A stretch of DNA of 64,000 nt from Gammaproteobacteria bacterium (GCA_023266115.1 JAHFRU010000001.1:186001-250000), one strand, 5' to 3'. Positions 55,216-64,000 are shown, counted from the first letter of the stretch. The notes: generated from the letters alone by a model not told the origin. Made by a program: numbers and translations.

Positions 55216-57147
55216 GTGTGCGGTATAGCCGGTTTCTGTGATTTCCGAAAACGCCTGACTCGTGACGAGCTAAGGCGCATGACCGATGTTTTGTGGCATC
55301 GCGGGCCCGACGGTTCCGGTTATGAATTCTACCCAGTGGGCAACGCACATATCGGTTTGGGGCACCGGAGATTGTCGATTATCGATTTGTCCGCCGGTGC
55401 TGCACAGCCGTTGAAGGATGAGAGCGGCGACTACGTAATCGCGTTTAATGGCGAAATATATAACTACGTTGAAATACGGGAAGAGCTTAAAAAGCAGGGA
55501 TTTAAGTTTTTCACTTCCTCCGACACTGAGGTGTTGTTGAAGGCGTATATAAAATGGGGGGTCGACGCGGTACATAAGCTGATCGGCATGTTCGTATTCA
55601 TCATCTACGACAAAAAGAAAGAGAAGCTGTATCTTTTCCGGGACCGGGCGGGCGTAAAGCCTCTCTATTACAGCTATAAAGACGGGCTATTTCTGTTCGC
55701 ATCGGAGCTCAAGGCTTTTCATCAAACCGCGGCATTTGAAAAAGAAATCGACGCTGACTCGTTGCCGTTGTATTTCAGGTTCGGATACGTGCCTGCTCCG
55801 TACACGATCTTCAAGAATACCTACAAGCTCAAGCCGGGCCATTACTTAACGATCGATTTGAACTCCCGGGACCTGAAAGAAGAAAAATACTGGGATGTTA
55901 TCGATTATTACAATATGCCGCAGCTCGACATTTCGGAGCCCGACGCGGTTGATGAAATGGAAAAGTTGCTGGTATCGGCCTTTCGGTATCGCATGGTCGC
56001 AGACGTACCGGTGGGGGTTTTTCTCAGTAGTGGTTATGACAGTACCGCGGTGACTGCGTTGTTGCAGACCGACATGACGGATCGGCTGAAGACCTTTACG
56101 ATTGGATTTGACGATAAGCGCCACAACGAAGCGAACGAGGCGAAGGCCATCGCTGAGTATCTAGGTACTGATCATACCGAATATTACTGTTCCGAGGCGG
56201 ACGCAAAAGAGATCGTGTCGACGCTGCCATATTACTATGATGAGCCGTTTATCGATACCTCTGCCATACCAACGATGCTTGTTAGTCGTATGGCGAGGGA
56301 GAACGTAACGGTGGCATTGTCGGCTGATGGCGGAGATGAGACCTTCGTCGGATATGACCATACAGAAGAATATGTTGACGACTACCGTAAGATACTCAGG
56401 TATCCGCCCTGGCTAAGGCGATCATTTAACGCATCTACAGGTTATTTATCGAACGTCTCCAAATCGTACCGTGGTTACAACAAGCAGGTTCAGATTCTAT
56501 TAAACCAATTCTGGAAGCTCAGATCGCGCTGCTCTGTCGATCAGTTAATCGATATCTTTCTACAAGGGAGATGCACGGATTACCGGATCTATCGATTACT
56601 CAATACAACGGTAGATACAAAAAACGCGTTCTTTAATAACGCCACCAAATTAAGCGGCGGTATCGATGATATCACCAAGAGTCTGGCGATCGACTATCAG
56701 AACTATATGGTCGATGACATCTTAACCAAGGTGGACAGGGCTACGATGTCAGTCAGTCTGGAAGGCCGAGAGCCGCTTCTGGATCATAGAATCATAGAGC
56801 TGGCGGCACGCTTGCCGTTGTCGTACAAATATGATCGCGGAAGCCGGAAAAAGATTCTAAAGAAAATTGTACATAGACACGTTCCAGAGCCTCTGATGAA
56901 CAGACCTAAGAAGGGGTTTGGCATTCCCGTCAATAAGTGGCTGCGAGGGGATCTGTCGAAACTACTTTCGTATTACCTTGATGAGCCGCGACTGAACGAT
57001 CATGGACTTTTTGATACAGGATATGTGACATACCTGAAGAACAGATATCTCAAGGACGGTTCCGAATACAACATCGTGTGGACGATTCTGGTGTTTCAGA
57101 TGTGGTATCAGAAGTGGATCAAAGGCGAAGGCGAAATGATTACCTAA
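55216..57147 (+). CDS. asnB: Glutamine-dependent asparagine synthetase homologue
   Basis: 643 residues. I chose GTG at 55216 because it puts the catalytic cysteine at position 2 (MCGIAGFCDF), which the N-terminal nucleophile glutaminase requires; gaaaggga is upstream. The glutaminase domain shows RGPDGSG, FNGEIYNY and SSDTEVLL. The synthetase domain has the PP-loop SSGYDSTAV (about 269-277) and SADGGDE. In polysaccharide clusters such enzymes amidate uronic acids (as WbpS does in Pseudomonas O antigen), so amidation of a glucuronate or related sugar is possible. Housekeeping asparagine synthesis is the alternative. Two glutaminase-deficient paralogues follow. Confidence 0.9.
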   Translation: MCGIAGFCDFRKRLTRDELRRMTDVLWHRGPDGSGYEFYPVGNAHIGLGHRRLSIIDLSAGAAQPLKDESGDYVIAFNGEIYNYVEIREELKKQGFKFFTSSDTEVLLKAYIKWGVDAVHKLIGMFVFIIYDKKKEKLYLFRDRAGVKPLYYSYKDGLFLFASELKAFHQTAAFEKEIDADSLPLYFRFGYVPAPYTIFKNTYKLKPGHYLTIDLNSRDLKEEKYWDVIDYYNMPQLDISEPDAVDEMEKLLVSAFRYRMVADVPVGVFLSSGYDSTAVTALLQTDMTDRLKTFTIGFDDKRHNEANEAKAIAEYLGTDHTEYYCSEADAKEIVSTLPYYYDEPFIDTSAIPTMLVSRMARENVTVALSADGGDETFVGYDHTEEYVDDYRKILRYPPWLRRSFNASTGYLSNVSKSYRGYNKQVQILLNQFWKLRSRCSVDQLIDIFLQGRCTDYRIYRLLNTTVDTKNAFFNNATKLSGGIDDITKSLAIDYQNYMVDDILTKVDRATMSVSLEGREPLLDHRIIELAARLPLSYKYDRGSRKKILKKIVHRHVPEPLMNRPKKGFGIPVNKWLRGDLSKLLSYYLDEPRLNDHGLFDTGYVTYLKNRYLKDGSEYNIVWTILVFQMWYQKWIKGEGEMIT

Positions 57148-57197
57148 AAGGCGATAGAGCAATTCAACGATAATTATCAGGTGTTCGATGTTACGTA

Positions 57198-58964
57198 ATG
57201 TCTAAACTGGTACTTGTGTGCTCTCGATCGGCGGATCAATTTCCTCGGGGGGCAAAAACGATCAATGAAATATCTAAAAGGCTGACCCCGGATAATATCT
57301 CCGCTCGTCCGCCTATGGTACTTATGGGCGATGGCATAGTGATCGGTATAGTAAATCCTGTCGCGTCGTTGCCAATTAAGCGTTGTAGCGTTTGTCTGGG
57401 AACATTTTTTGGCGCTGCTGATGATTGGTGGATGCCCGGAGCCGATGCGCCAGACGGTAACTACGCATTGTTTCGAAGTGGCGAATACCAAGTAGAACTG
57501 GTGAGCGATGCCGTTGCGTCTCGGACGATCTGGTATGCGAAAACGGATGAACTGTTTATCGCCTCCACGTCGCAACGCGCCATCGTTTATTTGCTTCAAA
57601 GCTACGAGCCGAACACCAGCGTTTATACATGGATGTTGTCGTCAGGAACTCTCGGTTCCGGATTGTCGTGGGATAGGCGAGTTCAAGGCGTTCCAGTCGA
57701 TGCGCGCCTGATGTTGGACCGACGTGAGTGGACGACCAAGCTATCAACCGAGACGGTTTACTTTTCTGCCGAGAAACTTTCTGATAGAGATCACGAAAGA
57801 AACCTGCGGAAAGCGATAACTGATACATTTGATCATCTAGATATGGAATTAGACAAATGGATATTGCCGTTGTCGGGCGGTTATGACAGCCGCGCGATCC
57901 TGCAGATGCTGACGGATCGGTCAGGGCTGAAAGCAATCACATGGGGCCTGCGGTCCGCACTCCATAACAAGAAAAGTGATGCCTGTGTCGCGCGCGATCT
58001 CGCACAGAAGTACGGGATACCTCATGAATATTTGGAAACGGATTTATCTGATGAGCCTGTGAATGAAATATTCAAGCGATTTCTTGTTGCGGGCGAAGGT
58101 CGCGTGGATCACATATCGGGATACATGGATGGGTTTTCGATATGGAAGCATCTTGTTGAGTCTGGTAATTACGGCGTAATTCGCGGAGATTCAGTATTCG
58201 GCTGGATACCTGTAGCAAATCCGATCGACGTAAGGCGTGCCGTTGAGTTGTTACTTTTGAGCGATTATCGGAACCTTGGAAAGGTTCCGTTTCATGAGCA
58301 GTTTGAACAGCACCTTCCAAAGATATTTGATAAACGGGAGAATGAGTCGTTAGAGGCATGGCGAGATCGTTTATATCAAAGTTTCCGCATACCCGTGGTG
58401 ATGGCGGCTCTCAATGATTTGAAAAACTCTTACGTCGAAATTATTAACCCACTATTGTCCAGGCGGATAGTTCGCGCTGTTCGAAAAATGCCGGATCGTC
58501 TCCGGACAGACAGAATGTTGTTCAAGAAAATCGTTGTCGCTGCAAACAGGGACATTCGGTTTGCGGAATATCCGGCAATAGAAATGTCGTCAAATATCTT
58601 GAAAGATACGAGAGTGATCGACCATATCATGGGGACGCTACTCAGCGCGCGCGCCGAGAAGCTGTTTCCCCCCGTTTTAATTCAGCTGTTAAAAAAACAT
58701 ATTTTCGGCGACGGTCAGCTGGCCTCCCCCTATAGGCCTGCTAATACGAATATGAAGGCGATCCTCAAGAATATTCTGCCCAAAAAGGCTATCGATACGG
58801 TAAGGCCCGTTGTAGCCTGTCTTTGGCGCTCGTCGTCGAGTATCGAGCTGGATTTATACAAGCTGGCGTTTCGGGCGTACATAATTTGCGAGATGGATCG
58901 CATGTTGTGTGAAGATGCAGGCGCTCTAGTCGTAGACAAAACAGCGAAGTCTCTCAAGACCTAG
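57198..58964 (+). CDS. Asparagine-synthetase-like amidoligase without the glutaminase cysteine (copy 1)
   Basis: 588 residues. The C-terminal part is an ATP-pyrophosphatase synthetase domain with PP-loop LSGGYDSRAIL (about 225-235). The N-terminal part keeps the Ntn-like layout (APDGNYALFRSGEYQVELVSDAVASRTIWYAKTDELFIA) but begins MSKLVLVC, so position 2 is serine and the usual RGPD and NGEIYN residues are missing; glutaminase activity is unlikely. Such proteins adenylate a carboxylate and join it to an amine (as in lasso cyclases or beta-lactam synthetases). No precursor-peptide or RiPP maturation gene is nearby. It is 50 bases after asnB and paralogous to the next gene. Its carboxylate and amine are unknown. 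Confidence 0.75.
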   Translation: MSKLVLVCSRSADQFPRGAKTINEISKRLTPDNISARPPMVLMGDGIVIGIVNPVASLPIKRCSVCLGTFFGAADDWWMPGADAPDGNYALFRSGEYQVELVSDAVASRTIWYAKTDELFIASTSQRAIVYLLQSYEPNTSVYTWMLSSGTLGSGLSWDRRVQGVPVDARLMLDRREWTTKLSTETVYFSAEKLSDRDHERNLRKAITDTFDHLDMELDKWILPLSGGYDSRAILQMLTDRSGLKAITWGLRSALHNKKSDACVARDLAQKYGIPHEYLETDLSDEPVNEIFKRFLVAGEGRVDHISGYMDGFSIWKHLVESGNYGVIRGDSVFGWIPVANPIDVRRAVELLLLSDYRNLGKVPFHEQFEQHLPKIFDKRENESLEAWRDRLYQSFRIPVVMAALNDLKNSYVEIINPLLSRRIVRAVRKMPDRLRTDRMLFKKIVVAANRDIRFAEYPAIEMSSNILKDTRVIDHIMGTLLSARAEKLFPPVLIQLLKKHIFGDGQLASPYRPANTNMKAILKNILPKKAIDTVRPVVACLWRSSSSIELDLYKLAFRAYIICEMDRMLCEDAGALVVDKTAKSLKT

Positions 58965-59040
58965 CCGTCGATGTTTCAGAATACCTCGCGGTTGTCGATA
59001 CCTTTGGTGCCGAGGGGGAATCTGAGCGTGGGGGAGTTTT

Positions 59041-60759
59041 ATGTCGAAAGCGGTGTTTGTCACGACACGAATCGGGGCGCCGGTCAAGTTTGACGGACGC
59101 CACATCACGGCGCTATCGGCGCGATTGACGCCGGATAATATTAAGCCGGTACCGCCCACGGTTATTGAAGGTGACGGCATCCTGCTTGGGATTATTAATC
59201 CAACAGACTCTTTAAGGATCCAGGGATGCAGTGTTTGCATGGGGACATTGTTCGGTTACAGCCCCGACTGGTGGCGGCCGGAATCGGACGCGCCGGATGG
59301 CAGCTACGCGTTGTTTCGGGGGGGTGAGAAGACGGTCGAGCTTCTGACGGATATCCTTGCGTCGCGTACGATCTGGTATGTAAAGACTGATGACTTGTTT
59401 ATCGCCGCTACCTCGCAGCGGGCCATCGTTTATTTTCTGCAAAGCTACCAACCAAACGAAACTGCCTACCCCTGGATGCTGTCGTCCGGTACTTTGGGGC
59501 CCGAGCTATCCTGGGACAAAAGAATACGGTGTCTTCCAGGGGATGCGCGCCTCATACTGGATAGGGAGAGCTGGGAGCTCAAGCTCGACAGAGCGCCGGT
59601 TGCTTTCCGTGCGGATAACAGCTCGAAGAATGAGCATGAGCAACGTCTCAGAGACTCAATCCAGAACACTTTTGATGGGCTGGATCTGGATTTTGACCGA
59701 TGGGTACTACCACTGTCCGGCGGTTACGATAGCCGGGCGATACTCCAGATGTTGAAGGACAGGCCTGGTCTGAAGACAGTCACATGGGGCGTCAAGGCGG
59801 CGCTGTCAGATGAAAACGGCGATGCATGTGTGGCGAGGGATCTGGCTAGTCATTATCGCGTTCCTCATCAGTACTTCTATACGGACTTGTCCGATGAGAA
59901 TGTGGAATATCTCTTTACGCGATTTCTAGTCGCTGGCGAAGGGAGAATTGACCACATCTCCGGATATATGGACGGATTCGCGATTTGGAAAGCTCTATAT
60001 GAAAGGGGTTATCAAGGAATTATCCGTGGCGATGAGGCTTTCGGATGTCGCGCTATACGGAGTGATCGGCAGGTCTATAAAAACATGGGCATGCAGGTGC
60101 TATCCGATTTCGAAAATGTCGGGATGCTTCAAGAGGAATGCGGGGCGGGCATTCAGGTATGGCCACGTAGTATTGAAAGACAACCGGATGAAAGTCGCGA
60201 AACATGGCGGGACAGGGCAAATACGTTATTCGAGTTTCCTTTTGTATTTGCTGCGCTCAGCGATCTCAAGCTCTCTTATGTCGAAATCAGCGCACCGCTG
60301 CTGTCCAGGAAAATCATTACACAGGTACGATGTATGCCGGATAGTTTGCGGACGAATAAGAGCTTGTTTAAACACATGGTCACGCAGAATGGGCCGGGTA
60401 TCCGGTACGCGACAGGTGCTGCGATCGAATCGCGAGACGATATTCTACGCAGCGACACGGTCGCGTCTGCCATTCGCAATGGCCTGCGTCAGGAGCGTGC
60501 CGGGAGTAAGCGTATCGACATCCTTAGCCGGTTCGCTCTCGAGCTGTTGGCGAATGAAACCGCTTTGCCGGGGAGGCTATCGATCAACAAAGGGGAGAGA
60601 ATTATTCGGCGGATCAGGGCGATGCTCTCTATCAGGAGTCAGGGTATGTTATTGGATCCTTATCTGTTGGCGTTCCGCGTATACATTATTCGTCGAATGC
60701 ACGAGATATTGGACAGCGACGCGAGCGCGTTCTCCATGACTGCATTAGGAGATCAATAA
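59041..60759 (+). CDS. Asparagine-synthetase-like amidoligase without the glutaminase cysteine (copy 2)
   Basis: 572 residues. Alignable over the whole length with the previous gene: both start MSK, both have RLTPDNI, WMLSSGTLG, the PP-loop LSGGYDSRAIL at about residue 225, VAGEGR.DHISGYMDGF.IWK and the SYVEI..PLLSR motif near 410. Differences in the C-terminal third suggest different carboxylate or amine partners. The N-terminal serine and the missing glutaminase residues are shared, so the loss predates duplication. A 76-base gap separates the two genes. It is the last gene before a 550-base noncoding stretch. Confidence 0.75.
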   Translation: MSKAVFVTTRIGAPVKFDGRHITALSARLTPDNIKPVPPTVIEGDGILLGIINPTDSLRIQGCSVCMGTLFGYSPDWWRPESDAPDGSYALFRGGEKTVELLTDILASRTIWYVKTDDLFIAATSQRAIVYFLQSYQPNETAYPWMLSSGTLGPELSWDKRIRCLPGDARLILDRESWELKLDRAPVAFRADNSSKNEHEQRLRDSIQNTFDGLDLDFDRWVLPLSGGYDSRAILQMLKDRPGLKTVTWGVKAALSDENGDACVARDLASHYRVPHQYFYTDLSDENVEYLFTRFLVAGEGRIDHISGYMDGFAIWKALYERGYQGIIRGDEAFGCRAIRSDRQVYKNMGMQVLSDFENVGMLQEECGAGIQVWPRSIERQPDESRETWRDRANTLFEFPFVFAALSDLKLSYVEISAPLLSRKIITQVRCMPDSLRTNKSLFKHMVTQNGPGIRYATGAAIESRDDILRSDTVASAIRNGLRQERAGSKRIDILSRFALELLANETALPGRLSINKGERIIRRIRAMLSIRSQGMLLDPYLLAFRVYIIRRMHEILDSDASAFSMTALGDQ

Positions 60760-60910
60760 GTGGAGCAATGTGACGCTACGTCGCATCGCAATCTTCGTGT
60801 CAGCCAACAAGATCGACAATACAGTTATCGGCATATCGAACCCGCTGTCCACGGAAAATGGCCGTCACTTCGGTGGAGTTCTTTAGGGAAGCTTTCATTT
60901 ATTCTGATAT

Positions 60911-61023
60911 TGTCACTCCCGCGAAAGCGGGAATCCAGTAAACCGTTGAATTTGTAGCACTGGATTCCGGCTCTCCGCTGCGCGCAGCCTGCCCCGCGCA
61001 GGCGGGGGGCAGGAATGACGACA
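60911..61023. repeat. Dispersed intergenic palindromic repeat (MITE-like)
   Basis: The block starts tgtcactcccgcgaaagcgg and ends aggaatgacgaca, imperfect inverted ends of the type tgtcattcccgc. Inside, gaatccagt (60931-60939) and actggattc (60959-60967) are perfect inverted copies, and cccgcgaaagcggg forms a compact hairpin. Sequences of this design occur in many copies in proteobacterial genomes. It begins 151 bases after the second amidoligase gene. Confidence 0.7.
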
Positions 61024-61101
61024 CATCAGGGGTTCTTTAGGATTAAGGCCTTGGCGCCCATCTTGGCCCGGCTGCCGGCTGCCCCGAATGACTGTAAGCC
61101 G

Positions 61102-61142
61102 TTGTTTATAAGTATAAACAAAGAGTGTCTGTGTAGTATAAT
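61102..61142 (+). promoter_or_regulatory. Putative promoter with overlapping palindrome before the last glycosyltransferase operon
   Basis: ttgtttataagtataaacaa (61102-61121) is a palindrome except for its two central bases. It overlaps a -35-like taaaca (61115-61120), and 16 bases further on is a perfect TATAAT (61137-61142). The GTG start of the next gene is 168 bases downstream. The arrangement fits a repressor-controlled promoter. Confidence 0.45.
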
Positions 61143-61309
61143 TTTCCACATAAAGTTTCAAATTAGCGGCTTGCAGCGATGTTCGGTTCTGGCTCGCCCG
61201 GACCCGGTTAGTCGCTGAAACCTGCCCGCTTAGGTATCTTCGCAGACACCGTTCAAAGCCTAATGGCATTTATTCAACCGGCAAATAGGTACTTAAGGAG
61301 AAGCTATCC

Positions 61310-62419
61310 GTGAGGTCTGGCGAGAGGCGATTGTGTATTGTGTCTCCGTGTCATTGGACAGGTGGTTTTGGCGGGTCGGAGCAGCAGATATCACTATTGC
61401 TGGATGTACTTGTGGCTCAGACACGATTTGATATCACCTACGTTGCTCGGCAGGCCGATCCGGGGTTCCAACCGACTGGGTACAAAGTGGAGCAGATTAA
61501 TGTCAGTCCCTTTTCCAGCCGTGTTGGTAATTTGCTTGATGCACGACCATTGTTAGCTGCGCTGCATAAAATACGACCGCACGTTATTTATCAGCGCGTC
61601 GGCGGTGCGTATACAGGAATAGCGGCTTACTATGCCAAAAGAAATAACTGCAAGTTGGTGTGGCATATATCGAGTGAGATGAATGTATTGCCGTTTCGAA
61701 TGGACAAAAACAGGTCTTCGAATACCGTATCGCGGTATATAGAAAAGAAGGCGCTGGAGTACGGCATTCGTAACAGCACCAGCATTATTGCACAGACGGA
61801 ACAACAAGCAGGGTTGCTTCAAAAGCACTACGGAGTTACCGCCGCGCGGATCGTTCCGAACTTCCAGCCGGTACCCGTCGAGCCGAAAAAACAGGATACC
61901 CCTGTCAAGGTAGTATGGGTGTCCAATTTAAAGCCGATGAAGAGACCGGGGTTATTCATCGATCTCGCCAGAAAATATCAGTCAGATGTCGACGTGAAAT
62001 TTATTATGATTGGCCGCGCAGAAAACTCGTTATGGTGCAAGCAGGTTATCGAGGAAATCAAGGATGTACAATCGCTTGATTACGTCGGAGAACGAACCCA
62101 GGAAGAGGTAAACGCTATCCTGGCACAATCGCATATATTCGTGAACACTAGCAGTTACGAAGGCTTTCCTAACACTTTTATTCAAGCATGGATGCGCGAG
62201 GTTCCGGTGGTTAGTCTTGATGTCGATCCCGATAATATCCTGTCATCCCGCAGCATCGGGTACCGCTCAGGATCATTCGCCGCCCTTTGCCGGGACCTTG
62301 AGAAACTGATTGGAGACAAGCAACTTCGCCAGTCGATGGGAAATGCCGCAAGAGATTATGCGATAGAAAATCATTCGGAAAAGAATATTGAGAGCGTCGT
62401 GAAGGAATTAGTCGGATGA
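61310..62419 (+). CDS. Glycosyltransferase, GT4-like
   Basis: 369 residues; GTG start at 61310 with aaggag nine bases upstream. The N-terminal domain has the glycine loop HWTGGFGGSEQQISLLL; the C-terminal domain has VSNLKPMKRPGLFIDLARKY and the donor-binding NTSSYEGFPNTFIQAWMREVPVV segment. The stop overlaps the next gene's ATG by four bases (ATGA), so both are translationally coupled. It begins a separate transcription unit after a noncoding stretch that contains a plausible promoter. Confidence 0.86.
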   Translation: MRSGERRLCIVSPCHWTGGFGGSEQQISLLLDVLVAQTRFDITYVARQADPGFQPTGYKVEQINVSPFSSRVGNLLDARPLLAALHKIRPHVIYQRVGGAYTGIAAYYAKRNNCKLVWHISSEMNVLPFRMDKNRSSNTVSRYIEKKALEYGIRNSTSIIAQTEQQAGLLQKHYGVTAARIVPNFQPVPVEPKKQDTPVKVVWVSNLKPMKRPGLFIDLARKYQSDVDVKFIMIGRAENSLWCKQVIEEIKDVQSLDYVGERTQEEVNAILAQSHIFVNTSSYEGFPNTFIQAWMREVPVVSLDVDPDNILSSRSIGYRSGSFAALCRDLEKLIGDKQLRQSMGNAARDYAIENHSEKNIESVVKELVG

Positions 62420-63594
62420 TGCGCGTGGAGAAACCCGATAAACGGCGAATCATATGGTTGGACGCAGATCGATTCGACACCAAGCCAAATAAAAGTCCGT
62501 GGATCGAAATGTCGAAGGTACTTCAGGCGCATGGGTTCGACGTTACGCTTGTCACAGGCTATGAAAAAGCACCATATGAGAATGAACATCTGGATGTTGT
62601 ATCGCTGCGGGTATGGGACATTCCGTTTATCTTTCGTATAGCGTTATTGATCAGGATGCTCTCATGGGTAGTTAGGAATGCCAGCAGAGACGATATTATT
62701 ATATTAAAACCGGAATCGTTGCTTATTGCCCCCAGCCTAAAGAGACGCGGCTTCCATAAACTGCATCTCGATGTGCGGACACTGCCGTTGAGAGCGCTAA
62801 GCTCTTTCAAAGGAAAGGTAGATCATTGGGTATTCTGGACTTTTACGATCGGACAATTGCGAAAATATGCGTCGAGCTATTCGTTTATCACTGAACGATT
62901 GAAATCCGCAATAGAGCAGGAGTTTCGTGCCGTATTCGATGATTATGTCATCTGGCAGTCCAGCGTGAATATGAGCGTCTTCCGATCTGTGGAAGCGCCG
63001 GGTCGTGGAATAAGCAGAGAACTATTCACGGTGTTTTACCACGGAAGTATTTATGGAACTCGTGGAATAGATAAGGTCATTGAAGCGATGTCGCTGCTGT
63101 CGCCGGCTTATCGAGGCCATATACGGTTTGTGATTGTGGGGCCGGATTCAGGAAAGATCGCGCTGCAGGATATCGTTCGTCGGCACGGAGTCGCCGATAG
63201 CGTCACGCTTGTCGGGTACGTTCCGTATGAAGATATTCCAAATAGAATCGCACAGGCCGATTGTTGTATTTGTCCGCTACCGGATCTGCTCGAGTGGAAC
63301 GTTTCAAGCCCGCTTAAGGTGTTTGAATATATGGCATGTGAGAAGCCTGTTATTCTGACCCCGATTCCAGCCCATAAGGATGTCGCCGATGGGAAGGATT
63401 TTGTGGTGTGGACGAAGGGATGCGAGGCCAGTGATATTCGAGAGGCTATCGAATATGCGTTCGATCATCGGAGTCAGCTTGCCGACGCGGCGAGAGCGGC
63501 GCGTGATTTTATGCGGGACACGTACGACTGGACAACCCAGGGACGTCACTTCGCCGATTATCTTGGCGGCAGATATCTTCGGGAACCGTCGTGA
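62416..63594 (+). CDS. Glycosyltransferase, GT4-like
   Basis: 392 residues, overlapping the previous gene by four bases. The C-terminal domain is clear: VFYHGSIYGTRGIDKVIEAM, FVIVGPDSGK, and the donor-binding SSPLKVFEYMACEKPVILTP with its conserved glutamate. The N-terminal domain (about 1-200) is standard GT-B. ATGATG offers two adjacent starts (62416 and 62419). The next gene begins nine bases after the stop, so it shares the operon with the polymerase/ligase-like membrane protein. Confidence 0.85.
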   Translation: MMRVEKPDKRRIIWLDADRFDTKPNKSPWIEMSKVLQAHGFDVTLVTGYEKAPYENEHLDVVSLRVWDIPFIFRIALLIRMLSWVVRNASRDDIIILKPESLLIAPSLKRRGFHKLHLDVRTLPLRALSSFKGKVDHWVFWTFTIGQLRKYASSYSFITERLKSAIEQEFRAVFDDYVIWQSSVNMSVFRSVEAPGRGISRELFTVFYHGSIYGTRGIDKVIEAMSLLSPAYRGHIRFVIVGPDSGKIALQDIVRRHGVADSVTLVGYVPYEDIPNRIAQADCCICPLPDLLEWNVSSPLKVFEYMACEKPVILTPIPAHKDVADGKDFVVWTKGCEASDIREAIEYAFDHRSQLADAARAARDFMRDTYDWTTQGRHFADYLGGRYLREPS

Positions 63595-63603
63595 CGTGTT
63601 GAG

Positions 63604-64000
63604 ATGAACAAGTTAGTATATTCGATAATTCTCGCGGTATTTTTCTCATCGTATCTCGCATCAGGCATTCACCGTGCCTTTAATCTGGTTCCGGAGGTTC
63701 TGTCCGGTATTGTCCTCGTCGTAATTCTGGCGAGGATCGCAGTAAATCACTCTCTATGTGTGAGTCCAAAATATCTGATGTTAGGGGCGATAGCAGTGCT
63801 GCACGCGGTATCGGGGATGATTTTAAATACAGTAGATCCCGGCACGATTGTCACCGGATTGCGACCTTACCTGAAATGGATCCCGCTTTTTTTACTGCCC
63901 GCAGTGTACCGATTTTCTGAAGAGGAAATCAGCGGGCAGATCAAGCTAATATTGATTCTGGGATTAATGCAATCACCACTGGCGTTTTTTCAAAGATTTG
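63604..64000 (+). CDS. O-antigen ligase/polymerase-like membrane protein, 3'-truncated by the window edge
   Basis: Open from ATG 63604 to the window end (132 codons). The sequence begins MNKLVYSIILAVFFSSYLAS and shows about four hydrophobic segments in the visible part (around residues 5-20, 28-45, 58-75 and 94-110). The layout of short hydrophobic helices at the start matches O-antigen ligase/Wzy-type proteins, which have about 10-12 segments and a large periplasmic loop not seen here. The position after the glycosyltransferases fits that role. The call is moderate because the diagnostic loop is missing. Confidence 0.6.
   Translation, partial: MNKLVYSIILAVFFSSYLASGIHRAFNLVPEVLSGIVLVVILARIAVNHSLCVSPKYLMLGAIAVLHAVSGMILNTVDPGTIVTGLRPYLKWIPLFLLPAVYRFSEEEISGQIKLILILGLMQSPLAFFQRF

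Noticed and set aside
57198-60759. Lasso-peptide or other RiPP cluster based on asparagine-synthetase-like cyclases
   Set aside because: No precursor-peptide frame, no PqqD-like or transglutaminase-like maturation protein and no peptide exporter is found beside the two genes.

Overview
The window looks like a chromosomal segment of a Gram-negative proteobacterium, most likely a gammaproteobacterium (possibly beta). The evidence is an outer-membrane export protein and beta-barrel, lipoproteins with clear lipoboxes, a sigma-54 promoter with an NtrC-type activator, and a tkt-gap-pgk-pyk-fba cluster next to metK, an order I associate with autotrophic or methylotrophic proteobacteria. The lineage is an inference. 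I saw no rRNA, tRNA, CRISPR array, prophage or insertion sequence.

Region 1 (1-8.7 kb) is housekeeping. A 3'-truncated metK is on the minus strand. Divergent from it is a five-gene central carbon cluster (transketolase, GAPDH, PGK, pyruvate kinase, class II aldolase) that ends at a strong rho-independent terminator (8624-8655).

Region 2 (8.7-22 kb) is an exopolysaccharide regulation and export core of the exosortase (XrtA)/PEP-CTERM-associated type. It holds UDP-glucose dehydrogenase (minus), the PrsK/PrsR-like two-component pair, two paralogous secretion ATPases, a sugar nucleotidyltransferase (minus), and the operon export protein - outer-membrane beta-barrel - chain-length determinant - tyrosine kinase - ATPase. 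A near-consensus sigma-54 promoter (16358-16372) precedes that operon and fits control by PrsR. No exosortase and no PEP-CTERM-tagged protein is visible in the window.

Region 3 (22-30.7 kb) builds and exports a modified sugar. It contains glucose-1-phosphate cytidylyltransferase, an FAD oxidoreductase, an epimerase/dehydratase, a C-methyltransferase, a 3,5-epimerase, an ABC transporter (Wzm/Wzt-like) and a DUF4910-type putative peptidase. The 4,6-dehydratase expected between the cytidylyltransferase and the later enzymes is not here.

Region 4 (30.7-41.5 kb, all minus) is an accessory surface island: a PIG-L deacetylase, a sulfotransferase, a small secreted NTF2-like protein, two large paralogous multidomain SGNH hydrolases (one with a perfect 569-bp internal duplication), an FGE/C-type-lectin-fold protein with a heptad-repeat stalk, and a 47-residue lipoprotein.

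Region 5 (42-64 kb) is a glycan assembly cluster with seven glycosyltransferases, an epimerase, a hexapeptide acyltransferase, UDP-GlcNAc 2-epimerase, an unusual 1164-residue fusion (toroid-like domain + mannose-1-phosphate guanylyltransferase + unknown helical domain), a genuine glutamine-dependent asparagine synthetase homologue, two tandem asparagine-synthetase-like paralogues without the glutaminase cysteine, and the start of an O-antigen ligase/polymerase-like membrane protein that runs off the right edge. Together regions 2-5 can supply activated sugars (UDP-GlcA, UDP-ManNAc, GDP-mannose-like, CDP-sugar), decorate them (amide, acyl, methyl, perhaps sulfate), polymerise them and export them. 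The most unusual elements are the 1164-residue fusion, the paired amidotransferase-like paralogues and the duplicated SGNH surface proteins.
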